The position numbers and the translations under genes were made by a program. The notes under the pieces were generated by a model that saw nothing but the letters and a program-made list of their open reading frames with translations, was not told the origin of the DNA and did not search any database. DNA of 64,000 bases from Trichoderma breve (lineage: Eukaryota > Ascomycota > Sordariomycetes > Hypocreales > Hypocreaceae): positions 7,378,001 through 7,442,000 of the forward strand of contig NC_079232.1 of the NCBI RefSeq assembly GCF_028502605.1, written 5' to 3'. Positions 1 to 12,014 of this stretch are shown here, one piece after another. Every line of letters starts with the position of its first letter. Position 1 is the stretch's first letter.

Positions 1-226
1 TTACCTATAGGTACGTAGGTAGATAACTTTTCTAAGCGGTGGCACTTGTACCTCATGGTACCAAATGCTATTCTGGGGCAGGGCCAAGTCTTCCTTATTC
101 CATTTCTTGTACAAAAGTTACAAATACAGAATCCAATGGTTCCGTACTAATGGAGAAAACATTATATAAAATAACCTTCGCATATCTATTGACTAAGATT
201 CTGGTTTAGCCAACTTGATTGATGAT

Positions 227-2035
227 TTATCCCAAGCAGAACTCCTCCAAGGACGACCCGTGCGAATGATCGCCACCAACAATACCGATTGCCTTCCTAT
301 AAACAACGTCTCCTTTTCGTTCAATCCACATCACATGCGAGCAATCAAAATGCGCAGGATATGGCATGCCCCTATGGGGATCCCTTTCCGACTCCCAGCT
401 TCTTCCCCAATTACTTCCCCCTCTAGTCCTGTACCCCTTCTTTGAATGGAATTCACCGGCCATCCACATACGGAATTGCCGCTCTTGCTGTGCACGGCCT
501 GCTTGGTAGTATTCCGCTGGAAATATCGCTGGCTCCTTATCTTCAACAGACATATCTAGGAGTCCTTCTAGGAAAGAAGCAGCAATCTTGTGGTTATAGG
601 CCTTGAAAGTCGTCAAGACTATGAACTCACAAGGCCCTAAGATGTCTGGATAGTTACCACCATCATCCGGGTTTAGGAAAATGGTTCCTATCCATCTGTC
701 ACCGTCTAATATCCGACACCTCTTCAATTTTGGATGGTCTTTAGACACCCTAGGATTGTTGACATCGGGAGTAATGGAGAATTGCTTGCTTGTTGCTTTG
801 AACTTTAGATACCCGGATTCCCAAAAAGTTCTGTCCTCTGCTAGAGCTGGTAGTGCTTTATCACGCTGATTGCTCAAGTATTGTTTGAGTGCCTCGTCAT
901 CCGGGAAGAGAGGGATGTCCAATTCTATACCATTCGAAGCTTCGAATTTAAGGTTCTCAAGTCGAGGAAGAAATACCCGGCCAGTGCTTCCCCATCTCGC
1001 AGGGGAATCACCCCACTGATCAGTGACCGCGTCCTGGCAAGGATTTCCAACAACGCACAGATCATCACCACTGCCAGTCCATCCAGCCCACGACCAGCTT
1101 GGCCAAGCTGACTGACGTTGGGAAACTGCTAGTGGTTGCCAGAGCAAGGCATAGAAAATCTGCCGTGCTGGTAAGCCACACAGATAAGTGTCATCCGTGT
1201 AGCGAGCAAATACTCTGTGTACGCCAGTAATGGCGTTAAGGGTGTCGGACTTTCTTCCAAGCCTTCGTCCTGAGTAGATTGCAAGCGTCTCGTTGTAAGC
1301 ACGCCAACAAGTCGCATAACCTATGCTTGGCAATTCCCATCCATTCAAACTGGTAATGTTGCTCTCGGCGCAGTAGAAATATATTCCAGCAGAAGTGAAG
1401 AGCAGAAGCCGTCGAGAGAGAACAAATTCCTGATATGTCCAACCTCTAGAGCTCCAAAGAGTCCCGTCCAAGATATCGACTGGTGGAGGCTCTGAGCGTA
1501 CCGAGCTACGGGACCGAATGCCTGGTAAGCCTTCCGTGGCTTCTTTATCACAGGCCGCTACTATTGTAGCAACTGCAAAGCTGTAAATTCTGTCCATCTG
1601 GCCAATTTGGTATATATCTCTTTCATCTCTCTGATTGATGCAAAGAGCATCAACCCATAAGTATCTTTCATTCAAGGCTTGACAAGCATCAATCGCGTCA
1701 AGAATGGTTCGAGGTAGGCGTGAGAGGTCCAAAGGTGAATCCTCCTTGTATTCATCAGGTTTCTGGCCGGCCGGGAGTGGCTCCCACACGTAAGAAAGCG
1801 CAACATATCGACAACCTGGCAAAGCTTTTTTGACTTTCCCTTCTTCAATATCAATCACTTTGATGCCGTGAGGTTCTTGAATGCCTTGAGAAGGCTCAGC
1901 TGTCATCGGTAAAAGTGTATGTCTCTGCCTATCACATTTTCCTTCATGCTGCTGTATGCAAACGGCTAGAGACGTTTGTAGAGGCTGAAGACGAGAAGTT
2001 AATTCAAGATTTCCTTGACTGTTATGGGGGTCCAT
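227..2035 (-). CDS. HET-domain (heterokaryon incompatibility) protein
   Basis: Single-exon gene of 602 codons. The reading frame is open further upstream to 2236, but the codon there is TTG; the first in-frame ATG is at 2035, so that start is used. The HET domain spans roughly residues 75-215. Its typical blocks are all visible: YVALSYVW (77-84), LPRTILDAI (107-115), LWVDALCINQ (126-135) and GWTYQE (198-203). The C-terminal 390 residues have no motif I recognise. HET proteins act in non-self recognition and the programmed death of fused hyphal cells; many genomes carry dozens and most have no assigned partner. The gene lies downstream of and codirectional with the B3/B4 gene. Family assignment is secure; a role in incompatibility is inference. 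Confidence 0.9.
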   Translation of the reverse strand: MDPHNSQGNLELTSRLQPLQTSLAVCIQQHEGKCDRQRHTLLPMTAEPSQGIQEPHGIKVIDIEEGKVKKALPGCRYVALSYVWEPLPAGQKPDEYKEDSPLDLSRLPRTILDAIDACQALNERYLWVDALCINQRDERDIYQIGQMDRIYSFAVATIVAACDKEATEGLPGIRSRSSVRSEPPPVDILDGTLWSSRGWTYQEFVLSRRLLLFTSAGIYFYCAESNITSLNGWELPSIGYATCWRAYNETLAIYSGRRLGRKSDTLNAITGVHRVFARYTDDTYLCGLPARQIFYALLWQPLAVSQRQSAWPSWSWAGWTGSGDDLCVVGNPCQDAVTDQWGDSPARWGSTGRVFLPRLENLKFEASNGIELDIPLFPDDEALKQYLSNQRDKALPALAEDRTFWESGYLKFKATSKQFSITPDVNNPRVSKDHPKLKRCRILDGDRWIGTIFLNPDDGGNYPDILGPCEFIVLTTFKAYNHKIAASFLEGLLDMSVEDKEPAIFPAEYYQAGRAQQERQFRMWMAGEFHSKKGYRTRGGSNWGRSWESERDPHRGMPYPAHFDCSHVMWIERKGDVVYRKAIGIVGGDHSHGSSLEEFCLG

Positions 2036-2342
2036 TTTCCAACAGCGGGATGACGCTGATAAACGTCTTATCTCTGGTCCTTTGCAGCGAAAGTTAAGAG
2101 ACTGCACTGATCCGTTGGCGCGACCGGGCTTAAATAATATGATCAAGACACCACTCAATTTTCGCTCGTGGAGTTCCAGGTTCAAAGGCTGACAACATAG
2201 AAAATTGTATGCGTACCTACCCAATCTGCTGCCCAATTGGCGGGGGTATCGTCACGTATCCCGATCCTTTGACACTTAATTCGCCTTCCACTACAAATAA
2301 AATTATATACTACCTAGCTTTTTAATTATTTTACCCTGATGG
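2036..2342. other. intergenic region between B3/B4 and HET genes
   Basis: 307 bp that would serve as promoter of the HET gene. The HET reading frame stays open through part of it (to 2236) without an ATG, so an unrecognised upstream exon is possible. The part near 2290-2335 is AT-rich. No other feature is seen. Confidence 0.5.
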
Positions 2343-3086
2343 CTAAGACTCGCCGGGCTGAGCCGATGACGAAGCGCTGATTATTCTCCGCGTTGTCCGG
2401 ACCTCTGGTGATAGGTGCTTCAAGGCTGAAGCCAGCTCGTCAGCAGCTTGGACTAGAGCTTCGTCCGAAAGTGGTTCCAATGCATCTAGAATAAACAGCA
2501 CACGAGTTGTATCGTCTGTTAATGCAGTCCTTGGACCCTGACGCCAATTCCAGCGGCGGCAGGTGATGCCAGCATCATCACACCAAATAGGTTCCCCTGG
2601 CACGGCACACTCGCTTTGGGCCTGGCCACCAGAGAAAGTCTCAAACTGCTCCTGTCCGCTGGCACGGGTAAGAAACGGTGATCCATTGTATTTGTCCAGA
2701 TCCTCGCCACCGATGGGGACCTGGTGCTTCACGGAAATAGCATTGTAGATATCCGTCAATCGATTCACACGAGGTAAGCCGCCCTCTGCACGCCGTGACA
2801 ATGCCTCCAGGCTATTGCGTGTTTTCTGAGGCTTCGCTCCAAAGGCCTTGTAGGTTTCGCGCCACGCGGCGACATGTGGAAGTTCAGTAACTGCACGTTC
2901 CGACAATAGTTTTTTGACAGAATTTTCCGCCTCGCGCAAAAGAGTCTCACTTGCATCGTCGCTAGGGCCCCGGCGAATACCCTCGACAACCATCAAGAGC
3001 GCGCGATAATCGGGACGTAGCTCAAAGATTTCGGGGGCTACATGAGCAGCGTTGAGAAGTTTTTGCATGTTGCTGATAATGCTCAT
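2343..3086 (-). CDS. B3/B4 tRNA-binding domain protein
   Basis: Single-exon protein of 247 residues starting at ATG 3086 (an alternative ATG is seven codons in). The sequence matches the B3/B4 domain otherwise found in the beta subunit of bacterial phenylalanyl-tRNA synthetase. The conserved run around GGEDLDKYNGSPFL is near residues 125-138, followed by the block PGEPIWCDDAGITCRRWNWR near 164-183, and the domain closes with VLFILDAL. In stand-alone form this domain occurs in bacteria and fungi and is thought to resemble the editing module, but its substrate here is unknown. There is no signal peptide or membrane segment, so it is probably cytosolic. Length and composition fit a complete domain-only protein. 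Confidence 0.85.
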   Translation of the reverse strand: MSIISNMQKLLNAAHVAPEIFELRPDYRALLMVVEGIRRGPSDDASETLLREAENSVKKLLSERAVTELPHVAAWRETYKAFGAKPQKTRNSLEALSRRAEGGLPRVNRLTDIYNAISVKHQVPIGGEDLDKYNGSPFLTRASGQEQFETFSGGQAQSECAVPGEPIWCDDAGITCRRWNWRQGPRTALTDDTTRVLFILDALEPLSDEALVQAADELASALKHLSPEVRTTRRIISASSSAQPGES

Positions 3087-4440
3087 CCCGAATAAACAGT
3101 AGAAGTTTGCTCGTGGTTACTTGAGATATGTAAAAGCCTTTATGAATGAAAGACGCATAGACAAAACTCTAAGGCGAAAGAGTAAAGAATGAGGTTAAAA
3201 TTGTAGAACCTCTATCAACTTCAGACGGGCATGCCGATCTAAGAATTTTATACAGTAAATTACAGCTGCCGTGGCCTAATCGAAACCTTGTCCAACATAA
3301 TAGATCTCATCGCTTTCTTTCCACCTTTGACGCCTTTCCATCGACAGAAGCTTAAGGAATACTTCTAGAATTTACAAATGCCATAGCGTAAGGCGTGTTG
3401 AACAGCGGCGGGTGGAGCCACATGTCCCACAAACAATGCTTATGTGGGTACGCAACATACGAGTATGAGATCGCTATCAAGCGGGAAAAAGGCCATTGCA
3501 CACTGGCTTTCAACTTTGTCGCAAGTTGTTGTTTCTCAGATATAGCCAATGGCGGTTCATCATGTGGAAAAATTTTCGTGTCCTAAGCAAATTGCTATTT
3601 CTATAGCATCTTTCCCAAATTTTTCTTTATCGGCACACATCATCAGACTTGCTGCTCGGCTGCTATTTTTTAGGATTACCACTAATTTCGCGTTGTCTCT
3701 TTTAGGACTGCTGCAATGTTCCCAGTATAATTCCTTCTCCGTCTCCATAAGACATTTTCTGGCTAATCTTCGATTTAGTCTCAATTTGATTAAATGTAGT
3801 TTGACTCAAATGATGGTGTTCTAGAAAAATTCGTCCTTTGTGTTATGCTTGGTTAGTATAGCCAAATAGTTATGGTTCTTTTGCTTTTTCATAGTATAGG
3901 TAATGCAGCTAGATGCCATGGCTTCGCACATCAAAGCTTGGCGTGTCTAATTCTATGCTATAAACTTCTATATTAAGGTTTGTTTTCTTCCAAATAACTG
4001 AGACTCGATGTCAAGAGACCATGCGAAAAATTTTCATCTGTGGTTTTGGAAAAAGGGAAGGAAGATGTAATATGAACATCTTGGTTACTCCATACCCTAC
4101 ACTGCATGGGCGAATTTTCGATTTGAGATAAGCCTGACAATAATCTCCACTAGTAAACCTTACAGCATCATGTTAAACACGCCTTATGTTAACTATCTTG
4201 GGACTAACCATACAACTTAGCGCATACATAGCAGGGTGTTAAGCACGCCTTATGCATACAAGCGGAGACTGGTCCACTAACTCGACTGCCATCAGTGTTG
4301 TGTGTTGCTTTATTTCTGTCTGGTTCCCTCAAGAGAATGCTGATACGATCTGCAGCGATATATCTTGGGTTGCATCCCTTCGTTGGCTGAGACCTACACC
4401 AAGCTTGTTTGAGGTTTGGGAGCGTACATGGTCTGTAAAT
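3087..4440. other. gene-free region with short inverted repeats
   Basis: No convincing gene; the small open frames here lack family features. A 16-base element (TAAGGCGTGTTGAACA at 3389-3404) recurs in inverted orientation at 4171-4186 and 4237-4252 with one or two mismatches. The bases in between are AT-rich. This could be a decayed DNA transposon. The last 200 bp contain the promoter of the MFS gene; an in-frame upstream ATG at 4252 exists, but the peptide it would add does not look like an MFS N-terminus. Confidence 0.45.
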
Positions 4441-6130
4441 ATGGCAACATGTACTCAAACGAAGGCCGCCATACAGCCATCTGTGGCTCTTACCACAATC
4501 GACTCTAGTTCACGACAGTCACTGGAATACAGCAACGCCAACCAATCTACCGATTCCGATGATGAGGCTCCACGAATGTCTCTCCTCCGCAAGCTGGCGG
4601 TTATTATACAGCTCTCAGGTGTCAACTTCGCTTCGAGCGCTGTGAACGGCCTTGTCGTCGTCGGCTTACCTACCATCACCGCTGATCTCAAATTGGATCC
4701 GTCACTGGCTTTTTGGCCAACCTCAGTCTCCAGCTTGGCAAATGCTTCCACAATCCTGCTTGCTGGCTCTGTAGCAGACTCAATAGGGCCACGGCCTGTC
4801 AATCTTGCTGGTGGTTTAGTGACGGGTGCATTTATACTAGCGGCAGGTGCGTCTAAAACAGGCCCTCAACTCATTGTGATGCGTGCCTTGCAGGGTATCG
4901 GCTACGCCATGCACCTAGTATCGTCTGTCGCTATTGTAACCCATACACTTCCGCGTGGAAGGCCACGCAACTTTGCCTTCTCTTGCCTTGGTCTTAGCCA
5001 GCCATTGGGTTTCTCGTTCGGCCTGGTTCTGGGAGGCATCCTCCAAGATCTCATTGGCTGGAGGGCAGCCTGGTACATATACGGAGGCCTGACCCTTGCC
5101 CTCTCTGTTGTCGCCGCTTGGGCCTTGCCGAACTTTCAGAATGAAGGAACCTTCAAGGGTGCTATGCGCAATTTGAAAGTGCGAGTGGATTGGGTTGGGG
5201 CATTACTTGCCTCCGTCTTCATGACATTGCTATCATACCTCTTTGCGTAAGTTCACTCCCTGTTGGCGCGTTTTCCATAAGCTCACGAATTTGCAGTGCC
5301 ATCAGTGTGGATCTTAATAGAATACGAGACCCAAAAAGTATCGTGTTCATTTGCTTAATCGCCATGGCACTGCCCTTGTTTGTTGTCTGGGTTCACCGAC
5401 AGGTCAAACTGGGTAAACCAGCCCTCATTCCGAATGCTCTATGGAAAGACACGGCATTTTCTAGCATTTGTGGTACAGTAGCTCTTTCGTTTGGCGTGAC
5501 GACGGCAATGGAGCTTTTCGCCAGTTTATTGTAAGTCGCAACCCTGCAGTTCCAAAGCTGTTCCTTGCTGACAGGAATTTGCGTAGTTTCCAAGAAGTCC
5601 AGCACCTTTCTCCTCTTCAGACTGGCCTTAGAATTATGCCAAGTCTCCTTGTGGGAGTTATTCTTAACGTCACTACAGGGTTATTCGTCCACAGAGTGCC
5701 TGCGCTGTGGATCGTGACTGTGTCTTCCATCATTTGTTCAGTAGCCCCCCTTCTAATGGCAGTAATTAAAGTGCAATCCCCGTACTGGGCCAATGCCTTT
5801 ATTGCACAGGTGCTGGCACCTATGAGCACCGATGTTCTCTTCACAGTAGGCCTCATTATTATTTCCGACAACTTTCCCGATAACACACAAGCATTGGCAG
5901 GCGCTGTGTTTAACACGGCAAGCCAACTTGGCCAGGCCCTCACCTTGGGCATAATGCAAATTGTCTCAACACTTGTGACAAAGGATCACAGCGACAAGAT
6001 CCTGCCAATGGCTAGGCTGGAGGGCTTGAGAGCTAGCTTTTGGACCATGTTTGGTTTCATGATGTTATGCACTTTGTGGGGTGCAATTGGCCTACGAAAT
6101 ACGGGAAGAGTTGGATTAAAGCGTGATTAG
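4441..6130 (+). CDS. MFS multidrug/toxin-type efflux transporter (DHA2-like)
   Basis: Three exons, 4441-5246, 5297-5530 and 5587-6130, giving 527 residues with every junction in phase (GTAAGT donors, introns of 50 and 56 bp). The predicted membrane protein begins with a hydrophilic tail of about 50 residues. It then shows a first helix with the NGLVVVGLPTI block, the RALQGIGYAM block (MFS motif C region), and FFQEVQHLSPLQTGLRIMPS at the exon 2/3 junction. The last is very typical of 14-helix DHA2 exporters such as AflT-like proteins. These are plasma-membrane proton antiporters exporting drugs or secondary metabolites; the substrate here is unknown. An alternative acceptor at 5574 is also in phase, but 5586 restores the family consensus better. 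Confidence 0.9.
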
Positions 6131-6937
6131 GCTCACTATCACAATTACATCGAGGTCAATGGTCACGGAATTAGATAAAATAAAGGATTGTATCAGGAGT
6201 TTTTTTCCTTTTTTTTTTTTTTTTTTTTTTTTTTTTGCCATCAAGGTGGTAGCTGCTGACACGGCGAGATAAAAGGCTGGACGTAACGAACCCCGGTTTA
6301 CATTCGGGGAGTGCATCGAGCTGGCATACTGAGCTACTGTGCCAGAAAGAGTTCCAAAAGTTCAATGTAGAATATCTCTCATGTGAAGAGAGTTGGAAAT
6401 GGGACCGTGTATGTTAGAATTATATACCTGTGCTTAGCGGTTTGCGCATCAGTCTCCTGTTTACTCAACAGACCTCAAGAAGCGATATTTTTAGAGACAA
6501 GAAATTGCGCCCTCTGAACTACCAGAGTAAGATTATAACAGTCGCATTTGAGAAGACTATTTAAAAGTGTCATTCGTTCAATTCCGAGAACAAATCATTA
6601 CACGTCAGCCCAATATGTCTGTTAACACGTGAAAAACTTAAATCGGCCCTATGTATTGATGTTGGCTGGTATTCGTAGTTCGTCGTCAAATGTCTCCTTC
6701 GAGAGCTAGGCTCTTCCTTAAGAAGATTAAACTCATTTTGCCGTTCCGTTTTTCTTGACCAAGGTGGGGTCTGGGTGGATGGACTGCCAGACATCCGAAG
6801 TGGCGAGGCGCCACGTCTGCGTCCCATATTCTGACTCTCAAACTTACGATTGTTTTGTTTCGCCTCACTGAACGATCGTTACTTTTCGCGGTTGTTTGAC
6901 AGCCGAATTTCCATCAACTGTCGGCAATTCATATAGA
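6131..6937. other. intergenic region with poly-T tract
   Basis: Holds a poly-T tract (see separate entry) followed by about 700 bp with no gene. It is the upstream region of the homeobox gene. A small imperfect stem, CTGGCA near 6322 pairing with TGCCAG near 6340, is visible. No TATA box stands out. Confidence 0.5.
6200..6236. repeat. poly-T tract
   Basis: Seven T, two C, then 28 uninterrupted T. Read on the minus strand this is poly-A, lying just after the MFS stop codon. It may be a retroposition scar or simple slippage. Confidence 0.85.
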
Positions 6938-9867
6938 ATGTCGGGAGCTGACTGTGAATTCGTTGAGCTTCACGATGCCCCGGATTCCGACACTTGTCCA
7001 GCTTCGGGACAAACGGATCACACCACCTCACTGCACCAAGACGATCCCACAGAGCACAGCATCTCAACTCAACTTTTAAACCAGACAGTTTCCGAGCAGC
7101 CCTATGAATCTGCAACCACAGATCAGTCAATGAACCAGGACAATCTCTCCGATGACTTTTGGGGCTTGAGACATCCGGCAATGGCGGCACCCTGTGCATC
7201 TGAGGCTGTAGCTGGATCGAGTGCCCATTCTAGCGTTACTCATGTTCCACAACCAAGTCAGCACAATTCGGGTGCGGCCGATGAAAGTATTGCTCAGGAA
7301 AATCCAGCCTCTCTGACCTATGATTTTTTCACGACTCCATCGCCACTCCCTTACACGGGCTGGGAATCGGGCCCTCAATCTGCAGGGTCAGACCATGGTA
7401 ATACGCATAGCAACTCTGTCAATCCGCCAAAGATAGGCTCGCGCTTCTCTAGGGAATCATCCAAGCTGTTAAAACAGTGGTTCTCAAACCACTATCATTA
7501 TCCATATCCGAGTAAAGAAGAAATGAAGATGCTACAACGTCAGACCGGTCTATCCAAGACGCAGATTAGTAACTGGCTCTCTAATACCAGGCGGCGAGAA
7601 AAGATGCACCACAGCACACAGTCTTCTCAGAAGGTAACGACCGCAGTTGATCCCGATACATCGTCGATGAATATCCCCAGACGACCCGATACGCCGACAG
7701 TTCAGACGAGGCGTAATTACCGTACCATGGGACCTCTTGAACGCTGGGTTGACTCTCCTCCAGAGAGTGAGCCTGCAACGGTCACTGCTATTGCCAATGC
7801 GGTTCAATGTGCCGAATCATCACATTGTAAGTATCTAGACTAATTCTTTAGTTGAGCAATGCGCAAGAGTGGACATTAACTTGTGCATCAAGCTTGGCCA
7901 TTGTCAACGCCCATAGATGACGAGTCCGGCCAGTCTATCAACGAATCTTCAGACAACAGCTATCGGACCTCAAGTGGCAGCTCACTTGCTTCAGCATACT
8001 CATATGGTTCCAGCGACTCTGTTGCTGGGGGTACGGCTTTATTACAAAGCAGGTCACGTCGTCGAAGGCGTAGGCTACGGTCAAGACCAAACAGAACTCG
8101 TGTCGGTAACATGCAGTATCCTTTTCAATGTACCTTTTGCGCAGAAACATTTAAAACAAAATACGACTGGCAGAGGCATGAGAAAACTCTTCACATACCT
8201 CTTGAGCGATGGCTGTGCTCACCCGAGGGACCGCGCGCCATCAACCCCGAAAGTGGCCGACCGCAATGTGTGTTCTGTGGTGAATCAGAGCCCACCGATG
8301 ATCATATAAACAGCCACAATCCATATTCGTGCCAAGAACGAGTATTTAATAGGAAAGATCATCTTAAGCAACACTTGCACTTGGTACACAAGTCGAAGCT
8401 GGTAAATGCGGTTACAAAAGGGTGGAAAACATCCACCCCAAATATTAGATCACGCTGTGGATTTTGCGAGATTTATCTAGATTCATGGGGTGATCGGGTT
8501 GAACACTTGGCCGACCATTTTAAAATGGGCAAGACTATGGCTAGCTGGACGGGTGATTGGGGTTTTGAAGATGTCATCACAGATACGCTCGAGAACGCCA
8601 TTCCACCTTGTAAGACGTCCCATCCTAGTCAGTCTTTGATGCAAACTAATTGTCATGTTATAGATCTTCTTGGTGAAGAGAGCACTAGCATGTTTCCGTT
8701 TGAAGCAAGCGATGTTTCTCCAGAATCCCCCCGCTCTGCATATGAACTACTCGTCGTTGAGCTCTCGTCTTTTGTCGAAACATATCAGTACAAGACTGGG
8801 CAACTTCCTAGCCATGACGCCATGCATATCGAAGCCTGTCGCATTATCTTTGCTTCAGAGATGTTGACGTTAGAAGTAGACGCCGAACCCTCATGGCTGC
8901 GTGACCTAGTCTTGTCGAATGAGATGATTGCCACGCAAGCGCAGTTTCTTCCTATACGAACACCGTCTGAGGGAAGGCTTCGAACCCTAGAGATTAGGGG
9001 AAAGAAGTCGCTATTCGAAGAATGCCCTCTTGAGGCCCAACTCTACAATTTTGCGTTTACCGAGGCGATGGTCAACCAGGCCGTCATTTCCGACGCGACG
9101 TTACATACAGAGGCTTGTAAAATACTCACACGAATGCAACAAGCCTTAAAGCTACCTCTAACCGATTTCGTATTCACATGGTTCATGACCCTGCTTTACT
9201 CATCGCCGATGAATTGGCTCAGCCAGTTTAGGCAACGTTCGTCTCTTCCAATCACTGAAAGTGGTGGAATATCTCTGTCTACGACTTTATCCGGGCACTG
9301 GACTCTAGGGACTACATCTCGCACAATTCACAGTCATTTGTATATCGATACTCACGATTTTGGAGCTCTCCAGCAATCTAACGGAGAGGCAACCCTAGGG
9401 GCCGGACATTATGCGAAAGCCTCGCCCAGCGAATCACATTTTATTGGGCTTAAACATACGCCGGCAAATGTCGGAACTGGCATACCTTCATCACCACAGT
9501 CATTTATGCCCACCATGTTCCCTATGAAGCATGCGGATGTGGGTTCACGGAGACAGCCTGATGACCTTCTGAAAGGGGCTTATATGTTCCATGATCCCAA
9601 TTTTCACAAGTGGCTGGGCCGGGAGTTGGGCCGCTGGGTCAAGTCTATTATGTCTCCCAATAACCCAAATTCCCATGTACCGTCCGACAAGGAGATTCAG
9701 CATCACGCTCGCTTTCTCGTGTATGATGAGTAAGTGATTTACCACTTTCCGTATTCCTTCTTTCTTGCTAATCGATTTTCAGCGGTGATCCGTGGAACCA
9801 GACGGTGGCAGATAATCTAGAGTGGTTGCATCGTTTTAAAGTCAGCGTTGGGATTATTCCAGAATAG
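6938..9867 (+). CDS. homeobox (KN-type) and C2H2 zinc-finger transcription factor
   Basis: Predicted exons are 6938-7826, 7893-8609, 8664-9729 and 9783-9867, about 918 residues. The homeodomain lies near residues 165-220 and has the TALE/KN signature, with YPYPSKEE before helix 2 and QISNWLSNTRRR as recognition helix 3. C2H2-like fingers follow from about residue 370 (CTFCAETF...WQRHEKTLH and further Cys/His pairs to HLHLVH). The middle intron (8610-8663, 54 bp) has GTAAGA, a CTAAT branch site and TAG, and is in frame without a stop. Removing it yields ENAIPPYLLGEE, which resembles the family better than the read-through. Proteins combining these two DNA-binding domains form an ascomycete family of nuclear regulators with few known functions. 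The start at 6938 is the first in-frame ATG. Confidence 0.88.
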
Positions 9868-10095
9868 GACCTGAAATGAAAATGATCAATAGAAGTAGCT
9901 ATGGCTATATTGCATCAACTCAGTCGCACCTGTAAGCGGACGATTTGTCTCATGTCGTGCGTGCACATACGAACGTGGATTGAAGATAAAATACGATATG
10001 CCGTTGTTGCAGCGTACTGTTGATTCACATTTCTTATGGGAAAACTAGCTACATTTTTTGGCATTTCAGTTCCTAGAAAAGATGCCAATCTAGGA

Positions 10096-12014
10096 TTATT
10101 TCCTCTTCTCGTAATCATCGCCAACATTCTCCTCCTCTTCAATAGTAGCGATGTCATTAGAGTGGTAAGGATCGACAGCGATTTTGCTAAACTTGCGCGC
10201 TGGAACGCCCCTCTCAAAGAGCACATCAATATCAGCAAACGTAAGACCTTTTGGTTCTGGTAGACGGAAATAAGTCCAAACAATGCCAACCAAGTTTGTT
10301 CCAGCCCAGAGGAAAGCTGCCTTTCCACGCCAATTCCAAGCAGTTGGGTTTATTAAACGCGCCTGAAGAGTGCTGGTGACGAAACCAGAGGCAAGGTATG
10401 AGTTGCGCGATAAAGCGACTGTCTTGATTCGAAGACGATTTGATGGCAGCTCAGCCACAAGTGAGTAGCAGACTGGTCCAACTGTGAGGTCGTAGGCAAA
10501 AGTTAGAACGAGAATAAGCGCGCCAGTAGCCCAACTAATACCGGAATTGAGCTTTGGTATGCCAAGAACACCGACGGTCACCAAGATTGTGAACATGAGA
10601 ATTTGTCCCCAGAGGTACAGCGTTCGGCGACCAAAATGTGGCATTAAAAACCATGACCCAACAGTGCCGACGAAAGCCATAGCAGATTGACCGACACCAA
10701 GAGAAAAGGCATTAGAGGGAGAGAGGCCAGCCTGTTCCATAAAATAGGTCCCGGCGCCAATCATGGGTGAGCCAGAAGTGTGTTGGATCACCCATGTCAT
10801 GACAGCTAATTCTGTTCGGCGAAGATCAACACCTTTGAAGCAATCCCAGTATGAAGTGCCAGATGTTTGCTCAATCTCCATCTGATGGGTATGAATCATC
10901 ATAGATAATGTTTCCTCAACATTAAAATTTGGGTTTGCTGTCTGAGATGTAAGGCGGAGGAGAGCATCATGAGCTTGCTCTATCTTTCCGTGACGGACGA
11001 GCCACCTACAGATTAAAGTTAGATATGCATAATCGTTATATGATATAGCTAGATAATCATCTGGCTTACCATGGTGATTCAGGCGCGAAGAAAGTAGCTA
11101 TGGCAATAGGAATCGGCCACACCCATTGAATGGCATATGGAATACGGTAAGACCACTCAGTATTGCCAGATACGAACCCTTTCAAGACTCCAGAGGCAAT
11201 TAATTGACCTATTACCCAACAGAGATTTACATAGGTAGTGAGATATGCGCGCAATGGAACCGGGCAGACTTCTGCTGCATATGTTGTCGTCAAGGTTTGG
11301 AAGACGCCCCTCAAACAAGTAAGTCAGTGAGCGCAATAGAAGGGGGATACTTGCGACTTACCATGGCAATCCAGACATGATGTAACCAGCAAGAAGCATC
11401 TCTACATTAATAGCAAAGAATTGTATAAAAATGAAGCACGTAATGGCGAATAAAGCTCCAATCATAGTCCACCGGTATCCAATCCTCTCCGCAACAATAC
11501 CATTGATGAACAATCCAATAATTTGTGCGGCGCTTGTTCCATTTCCGAGAGCATTCTGCCATGTAGCACTGAGTTGGTATGTTGGGTTGCCCTCTTTGTC
11601 GAGGCCAGTGTATTGTCCATACTTCTTGGCGAATGCCCCCATGCCGTAGAAGCTGCTCAACAGCCACGTATCATAGCCTTCCATGACGACGGCCAGCGAA
11701 AGAGCAAATGAGAAAAATATGGCTTTTGGATATAGTCTTATACCTTCAAGCAGGCTCATTTTTCGTTCGCTATCAGCAGCGGTGCTGGCGTCGGCACTCA
11801 GGTCCGCCAACTTGGACATCGCGACTGGTGACTTGTGGACAGCTTCATCTCCTGGAGAGATAACTGTGCCATATTTGTCATCTCCAGCAACTCCTAGCTG
11901 AGAGGCAAATTTGGAATTACGTGGTTGACCTTCGGCATTTTTTACTGCAGGGTTGGCGGCGTGTAGATGGTGTTGGTCGCCCACGACAGACCCCTCGTTG
12001 GTTGCCAAATCCAT
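10096..12014 (-). CDS. MFS sugar transporter, maltose/hexose permease type
   Basis: Three exons on the minus strand, 12014-11362, 11309-11070 and 11005-10096, in phase, giving 600 residues. Both introns split the same W codon (PW junctions), as is common in this family. An acidic and polar N-terminal tail of about 120 residues precedes the first helix (SLAVVMEGYDTWLLSSF), which is diagnostic of the MAL/alpha-glucoside permease group. Other family marks are the ERIGYRWTM loop after helix 2, FFAPESPWWL before the central loop, and FGRRTLYLWG. The transporter would import maltose-like or other sugars by proton symport at the plasma membrane; the substrate cannot be assigned. The reading frame is open upstream of 12014, but the ATG at 12014 starts the usual N-terminus. 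Confidence 0.92.

Noticed and set aside
4252..4440. Upstream in-frame start for the MFS transporter
   Set aside because: The 63 added residues look unlike any MFS N-terminus, and the ATG at 4441 starts a typical hydrophilic tail.
6270..6345. Possible structured RNA with CCCCG/CGGGG and CTGGCA/TGCCAG stems
   Set aside because: The stems are short and do not fit a known RNA class.
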